Below, piece after piece: positions 63,951-64,000 of a stretch of DNA of 64,000 bases. A program made the translations under genes and the position numbers. Source of the stretch: Bacillus mobilis (lineage in GTDB: Bacteria > Bacillota > Bacilli > Bacillales > Bacillaceae_G); the NCBI RefSeq assembly GCF_001884045.1, contig NZ_MACF01000046.1, positions 186,001 to 250,000 on the forward strand, in the 5' to 3' direction. Position 1 is the first letter of the stretch, and every line of letters begins with the position of its first letter. The notes under the pieces are model-generated. The model saw nothing but the letters and a program-made list of their open reading frames with translations. It made no database searches and had not been told where the DNA came from.

Positions 63951-64000
63951 AGTTAGTATGGTAAATGAGATAGCAATAGTTATATCTCATGCTAGGTTTG

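Noticed and set aside
1-64000. tRNA, rRNA or CRISPR loci
   Set aside because: I saw no tRNA cloverleaf with CCA-type end, rRNA segment or regularly spaced direct repeats in the window; short or divergent cases could be missed by eye.

Overview
This is a 64 kb chromosomal stretch from a low-GC endospore-forming Firmicute, almost certainly a member of the Bacillus cereus group. The evidence is AT-rich sequence with AGGAGG-type ribosome binding sites and many GTG/TTG starts, complete sporulation loci (spoIIM, dacF, spoIIAA-AB-sigF, spoVAA-AF), and three copies of a ~157 bp repeat matching the group-specific element bcr1. From about 21.9 kb to the right end, gene order follows the B. subtilis yqkC-yqkD ... 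yqkE ... yqkF-mciZ-nudF ... spoIIM-fur-yqzK-xerD-deoB-pupG ... dacF-spoIIA-spoVA ... ppiB ... ribT-ypuF-scpA backbone, interrupted by accessory genes.

Layout. 1-3.5 kb: end of an arginine operon (argJ C-terminus, argB, argD, argF). 3.6-10 kb: DUF2062 membrane protein, Tyr-rich small protein, MarR regulator, SGNH hydrolase, LPXTG-anchored 2',3'-cyclic nucleotide phosphodiesterase/5'-nucleotidase behind a long folded leader, and an NhaC-type carrier behind a T-box with two antiterminator/terminator modules. 10.7-17.4 kb: complete biotin operon bioADFHCB behind a BirA operator, flanked by two paralogous secreted TEGK-repeat proteins. 17.5-21.4 kb: riboflavin operon ribD-ribE-ribBA-ribH on the minus strand under an FMN riboswitch. 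21.5-32 kb: CDGSH protein, DUF2552, hydrolases, acetyltransferases, LacI regulator with a YuiF-like carrier, a second secreted 5'-nucleotidase, yqkE, GrpB-like protein and two aldo/keto reductases. 32-37 kb: mciZ (44 codons, not a large ORF), nudF, spoIIM, fur, yqzK, xerD and a lipoprotein. 37.3-45.8 kb: nucleoside catabolism operon deoB-pupG-pdp, corA, purine permease, SIMPL protein, MarR regulator. 45.8-49.2 kb: GntR/YtrA-type regulator with an ABC exporter that has two paralogous permeases. 49.3-59 kb: dacF, spoIIAA-spoIIAB-sigF, an NSS amino acid transporter with a 32-residue partner, and the spoVA operon. 59-64 kb: HAD phosphatase, YpuA-like protein, ppiB, ribT, ypuF, a YjcZ-family mini-protein, scpA.

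Most of the window is core metabolism and sporulation. The signals most worth a second look are non-coding or very small: a leader with two hairpins whose loops are complementary (6044-6201), a T-box with one sensing domain and two antiterminator modules (10190-10540), an mciZ gene whose last codons and stop lie in a bcr1 element (32529-32663), a 19-bp palindromic operator plus cre-like site before deoB, and an FMN riboswitch whose terminator lies about 255 nt beyond the aptamer and can pair with aptamer strand P1. All functional calls are from sequence reading and recalled family knowledge; no database search was run.
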